NCBI GenBank assembly: GCA_033721915.1
Contig: JAWWAC010000063.1
Coordinates: 1-16,486, forward strand
DNA: 16,486 bases
Source of the DNA: REBR01 sp033721915
GTDB taxonomy: Bacteria; Pseudomonadota; Gammaproteobacteria; Pseudomonadales; Oleiphilaceae
Reading direction: 5' to 3'
Within the stretch, counting starts at the first letter, position 1. Each line of letters begins with the position of its first letter. Of the stretch, positions 13,927 through 16,486 are shown piece by piece. The notes under the pieces were generated by a model. That model worked only from the letters and a program-made list of their open reading frames with translations, was not told the DNA's origin and did not search any database. The position numbers and the translations under genes were made by a program.

Positions 13927-15093
13927 ATGAAGCGGTTACTGATGTCTCTGTGTCTGTTGATCGGGGCGGGCGCGGCCTCCGCCTCGCTGTTGTCTGTATC
14001 CAGCGATGAGGCCCTGGCGGAGCGTTACATTGTGGTGCTTCAGGACGAGGCGGCGGACAACAGCAGTGTCCGGGAGCTGGCAAAGGCGCTGACCGGCGCC
14101 TATGGGGGAGATTTTGACCTGCTCTACCAGCACGCACTGGAGGGGTTTGCGGTGGAAATGACCGGCAGCCAGGCGGTCACCATGGCCGCCGACCCCCGGG
14201 TGCGCTTTATCGAGCCGGATCAGTACATGCACCTGTCCGAAACGGTGCAGGAAGACGCCATCTGGGGGCTGGACCGCATCGACCAGAGGGAGCTGCCCCT
14301 GGACGGGCGCTATGTGTATGACAGGGCCGGCGAAAACGTGAATATCTACGTAATTGACACCGGACTGAATGCCTCCCACAACGAGTTCGAAGGCCGCGTC
14401 GGCCAGGGCTTCAACAGCGTGCCGGACAGCGGATTGCTGCTGGGCACCGAGGACTGCAATGGCCACGGTACCCATGTGTCCGGCACCGCCATGGGGACGG
14501 ACTTCGGTGTGGCCAAACAGGCCACCATTTATCCGGTGCGGGTCTTCTCCTGCGGTCCCACCACGCTGAACTCCTTTGTGCTGGCGGGCATCGACTGGGT
14601 GACTGAGAACCACAAGAGCCCGGCGGTGGCCAATATGAGCCTCGGTGGTGGCGCCAGTGAAGCCACCGACGAGGCCGTGCGCAACTCCATTGAAGCGGGA
14701 GTTTTCTACGCCGTGGCGGCGGGCAACGAGGATGAAGACGCCTGCCAGAGCTCACCGGCCAGGGTCAGCGAAGCCATGACCGTGGGCTCCAGCGACAGAA
14801 ACGACGCCCGCTCTTCGTTCTCCAACTTTGGCGACTGCGTGGACATTTTCGCACCGGGTTCCGGCATCGTTTCAGCGGACTACATCACCAACAGTGGTAC
14901 TCAGACCCTCTCCGGCACCTCCATGGCCTCACCGCATGTGGCCGGCGCCGCCGCCCTGGTGCTGAATGCGGATCCGCAGGCTGCCGTCGTTGAAGTGTTC
15001 GAAGCGCTGATCAGCAAAGCCACCCAGGACCGCCTCAGCAATGCAGGCACCGGCTCCCCTAACCTGCTGCTGTTCTCCCGCGACTCACAGTAA
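13927..15093 (+). CDS. Secreted subtilisin-like serine protease, aqualysin/proteinase K type
   Basis: A 388-residue S8A peptidase precursor. Residues 1-20 form a Sec signal peptide (KRLLMSLCLLIGAGAASAS). Residues about 33-101 are an I9 inhibitor prodomain (RYIVVLQDEAA ... VRFIEPDQYM), removed on maturation. The catalytic triad is Asp144 (YVIDTGL), His180 (CNGHGTHVSGT) and Ser332 (LSGTSMASPHVAGAAAL), with the oxyanion Asn266 in AVAAGNEDEDAC. Cys177, Cys209, Cys273 and Cys304 are placed to form two disulfides as in aqualysin I. The motifs PAVANMSLGGG, SSFSNFGDCVDIFAPG and GSPNLLLFS match that group closely. It stops right after the catalytic domain, with no C-terminal PPC or P domain, so it should be freely exported, probably via type II secretion. 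AAGGAG six bases before the ATG at 13927 is an ideal ribosome site. It interrupts the molybdenum genes and has no evident partner. Confidence 0.95.
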   Translation: MKRLLMSLCLLIGAGAASASLLSVSSDEALAERYIVVLQDEAADNSSVRELAKALTGAYGGDFDLLYQHALEGFAVEMTGSQAVTMAADPRVRFIEPDQYMHLSETVQEDAIWGLDRIDQRELPLDGRYVYDRAGENVNIYVIDTGLNASHNEFEGRVGQGFNSVPDSGLLLGTEDCNGHGTHVSGTAMGTDFGVAKQATIYPVRVFSCGPTTLNSFVLAGIDWVTENHKSPAVANMSLGGGASEATDEAVRNSIEAGVFYAVAAGNEDEDACQSSPARVSEAMTVGSSDRNDARSSFSNFGDCVDIFAPGSGIVSADYITNSGTQTLSGTSMASPHVAGAAALVLNADPQAAVVEVFEALISKATQDRLSNAGTGSPNLLLFSRDSQ

Positions 15094-15099
15094 GTATAT

Positions 15100-15135
15100 C
15101 CCCCTTGTCCTGGCAAATACTGGCCGGACAGGGGG
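15100..15135 (+). terminator. Long hairpin after the protease gene
   Basis: CCCCCTTGTCC (15100-15110) pairs with GGACAGGGGG (15126-15135) with one bulged base, and GGC (15112-15114) with GCC (15123-15125) extends it. No T-run follows, so it may act as an mRNA-stabilising end or imperfect terminator. Between 15136 and 15325 I see only a 6-base hairpin (GCTGAG-CCAC-CTCAGC, 15179-15194) and an AT-rich patch near 15262-15290; no gene is supported there. Confidence 0.5.
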
Positions 15136-15325
15136 CTGTATGCGTGCGCTCAGTGCCGCCCGGGGAGTTCGCTCTGAAGCTGAGCCACCTCAGCCGGTGA
15201 AAGCCCTGTCACTCTTGCCACCATAGAGGCGGTTCTGGCGGGTCGGACCAGGTCAGGGATCTGTTTTTAAAGGGAAAATTATTTTTCTGGCGGGTTATTG
15301 GGCGTTAGAGGGGCTATTTTGGCGG

Positions 15326-15360
15326 AAAAAAACGGCCTCTGAGCGTTACGGCCGGTTTTT
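15326..15360. terminator. Intrinsic terminator of the moe/moa operon, bidirectional
   Basis: AAAAACGGCC and GGCC(G)GTTTTT form a stem with one bulge around a loop of about 12 bases. It overlaps the moaE stop at 15346-15348. On the minus strand the stem ends in a run of seven T (15326-15332), which suits termination of moaE; the plus strand ends in GGTTTTT and could stop protease readthrough. Confidence 0.75.
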
Positions 15361-15807
15361 GTCCTGCCAGCGCTGGCTGGCCTGGCGGTCGCTTTCCTTC
15401 TGGGCGACCCAGTGTTCGCCTTCGGTGCTGACTTCTTTTTTCCAGAAGGGGGCCCGTGTCTTCAGGTAGTCCATGATGAACTGGCAGGCGGCGAAGGCGT
15501 CGCTGCGGTGGCTGGCGGCGACGCCCACAAAGACGATGCGCTCGCCGGGGGTCAGGGTGCCCACCCGGTGCAGAACGCGCACCTGGTGCAGTGTCCAGCG
15601 CTGGCGCGCCTCGTTGAGGATTTCCCCGATGGCCGCCTCGGTCATGCCCGGGTAATGCTCCAGAAACAGGGCCGAGACGCCTTCCCGGTCGCCGTGTTCA
15701 CGGGCCAGGCCGGTGAAGGCGCACACCGCGCCGGTGCCGGTGCCGCTGCTTTCCAGTCGGGCCAGTTCGGCGCCGCTGTCGAAGTCCTCCTGCTGTATGC
15801 GGATCAC
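15346..15807 (-). CDS. moaE: Molybdopterin synthase large subunit MoaE
   Basis: A 153-residue catalytic subunit of molybdopterin synthase (EC 2.8.1.12; E. coli 150), which moves two sulfurs from MoaD thiocarboxylate onto cyclic pyranopterin. Key features are GAVCAFTGLAREH (26-38), LFLEHYPGM (47-55), GVAASHRSDAFAAC (95-108) and the active-site lysines Lys116 (DYLKTRAP) and Lys123 (FWKKE). The start is GTG at 15807, one base after the moaD stop, with GGAGG about eight bases upstream inside moaD, so the two genes are translationally linked and made in equal amounts, fitting the MoaD2-MoaE2 complex. It is the last gene of the operon; its stop lies in the terminator. Confidence 0.95.
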   Translation of the reverse strand: MIRIQQEDFDSGAELARLESSGTGTGAVCAFTGLAREHGDREGVSALFLEHYPGMTEAAIGEILNEARQRWTLHQVRVLHRVGTLTPGERIVFVGVAASHRSDAFAACQFIMDYLKTRAPFWKKEVSTEGEHWVAQKESDRQASQRWQDKNRP

Positions 15808-15808
15808 A

Positions 15809-16057
15809 TCAGCCTCCGGTCACGGGTGGGAAAAAGGCCACTTCGTCGCCGTCCTTCAATGGCGTCTCGTCGCGCCCCATGGACTGGTTGACGGCCACCA
15901 TCAGCTTTGGCTGAGTGAGACTGTCTTTCCACTCCGGGTGGTCCGCCAGCATGGCCTCCCTCAGCTCGGCCACGGTGGTGGCACGGTGACTGTCCAGCCG
16001 CAGCTGATCCTGTCCGAGCGCTTCCCTGAGGCTGGCGAAAAACAGAACCTTGAGCAT
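15809..16057 (-). CDS. moaD: Molybdopterin synthase sulfur carrier MoaD
   Basis: An 82-residue ubiquitin-fold sulfur carrier (E. coli 81). It begins MLKVLFFASLREALG and ends DGDEVAFFPPVTGG; the C-terminal Gly-Gly is activated by MoeB-type adenylation and thiocarboxylated. The internal MVAVNQSMG segment matches the LLAAVNQ region of E. coli MoaD. I chose ATG at 16057 because GGGAG (16065-16069 on the plus-strand map) lies seven bases upstream and the family starts there; an ATG at 16075 would add MPGSHT and place the start two bases after the moeA stop, with no ribosome site of its own. Operon partner of moaE (1-base gap) and moeA (20-base gap). Confidence 0.94.
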   Translation of the reverse strand: MLKVLFFASLREALGQDQLRLDSHRATTVAELREAMLADHPEWKDSLTQPKLMVAVNQSMGRDETPLKDGDEVAFFPPVTGG

Positions 16058-16077
16058 GGTGTGACTCCCGGGCATTG

Positions 16078-16486
16078 TCAGCCGTACAGCAGTTCATTGA
16101 AGGGGAAATAGGGGGCGACATCCCCTTGTTGCAAAGTTTGGTTTTCCGGTATCAGCACCAGTCCGTCCCCCCAGCAGGCGGAGCTGAGCATGCCGGAGCT
16201 CTGGTTGGGGGCCTGCTCCAGCCAGAGCTGATGACCCTCCCGGTGGCAACGGACTCGGCGGAAATCGCGCCGGTGGCTGGCCTGCTCCACGGCAAACCCC
16301 AGTGGCACCGGGTAGCTGCGGGCCTCCGTGGGGCCGGACTGGCCCTGGCAGCGGCGCAGATAAGGGCCCACCAGTCCCAGCAAGGTCACCTGACCCGCCG
16401 GCGGGTTTCCCGTCAGTCCCACAAAGGTAGTGGCACCAACCTGTCCTAAGGCGAAGGGATTGCCCGGATTGATGGCCAGTCGCCAC
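16078..16486 (-). CDS. moeA: Molybdopterin molybdotransferase MoeA (3' part)
   Basis: The last 135 codons of a MoeA-family protein, entering from the right edge. MoeA inserts molybdate into adenylylated molybdopterin in the cytoplasm. The readable part starts WRLAINPGNPFALGQVGATT, then FVGLTGNPPAGQVTLLGLVGPYLRR, and ends in the MoeA C-terminal beta-barrel domain (LPVPLGFAVEQA-like start, SSGMLSSACWGDGLVLIPE, FPFNELLYG). Two signatures are altered: the usual KPGKP reads NPGNP and the usual LPGNP reads LTGNP. The frame is otherwise clean, so this is a divergent but intact gene as far as seen. First visible gene of moeA-moaD-moaE; the 20-base gap to moaD holds its ribosome site. Confidence 0.88.
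   Translation of the reverse strand, partial: WRLAINPGNPFALGQVGATTFVGLTGNPPAGQVTLLGLVGPYLRRCQGQSGPTEARSYPVPLGFAVEQASHRRDFRRVRCHREGHQLWLEQAPNQSSGMLSSACWGDGLVLIPENQTLQQGDVAPYFPFNELLYG

Noticed and set aside
15094..15345. Molybdenum cofactor or other riboswitch near the moa genes
   Set aside because: No known riboswitch core is recognisable, and the position is downstream of moaE, not upstream of the operon.
12900..15345. Genomic island or transposon carrying the protease
   Set aside because: No transposase, integrase, tRNA, terminal inverted repeats or target duplication can be seen, and base composition of the gene is like its neighbours.

Overview
The window reads as chromosomal DNA from a GC-rich gammaproteobacterium of the Pseudomonadales/Oceanospirillales kind (Pseudomonas-, Marinobacter-, Alcanivorax- or Halomonas-like). 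The signs are an AlgQ-type Rsd, a TIGR02444/DUF2390 gene, a dsbB-rsd-FKBP-ABC-F neighbourhood resembling the algQ region of Pseudomonas aeruginosa as I recall it, and a divergent ppx/trxA pair. I see no transposase, integrase, phage gene, CRISPR array, tRNA or rRNA. Species cannot be fixed from sequence alone.

Layout. 1-726 (-): 5' part of the Rep DNA helicase gene, running off the left edge. 727-1018: divergent promoter region. 1019-3364 (+): tex; 3424-4965 (+): gshA; 5100-5393 (+): an N-terminally extended Rmf-like ribosome modulation factor. 5515-5961 (-): a secreted FliL-like protein, divergent from dsbB (6043-6543, +). 6634-7104 (+): rsd/algQ, which converges on a lipoprotein FKBP isomerase (7201-7926, -) across a strong bidirectional terminator. 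8016-8306 and 8303-8806 (-): a DUF4124-like membrane protein and a TIGR02444 protein overlapping by ATGA, divergent from an ABC-F ATPase of the YheS type (8836-10785, +). 10801-12372 (-): ppx, divergent from trxA (12573-12899, +). 13029-13628 (+): mobA; 13927-15093 (+): a secreted aqualysin-type subtilase. 15346-16486 (-): moaE, moaD and the 3' end of moeA, transcribed as moeA-moaD-moaE.

Functional themes. (1) Growth arrest and translation: the Rmf-like protein (ribosome hibernation), Rsd (sigma-70 sequestration), Ppx (polyphosphate/ppGpp metabolism), the YheS-type ABC-F protein (stalled ribosomes) and Tex (RNA binding) lie within about 12 kb. (2) Thiol redox and envelope folding: gshA, dsbB, trxA and the FKBP chaperone. 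(3) Molybdenum cofactor: mobA plus moeA-moaD-moaE, split by the protease gene.

Nothing here is a clearly new multi-gene system. The points most worth a second look are: the Rmf-like protein with a long basic, proline-rich N-terminus; the signal-peptide-bearing FliL paralog outside a flagellar locus; a MoeA whose usual KPGKP and LPGNP motifs read NPGNP and LTGNP; trxA without rho behind it; a C-rich, G-poor tract between mobA and the protease that looks like a Rho loading site; and a possibly leaderless ABC-F mRNA.
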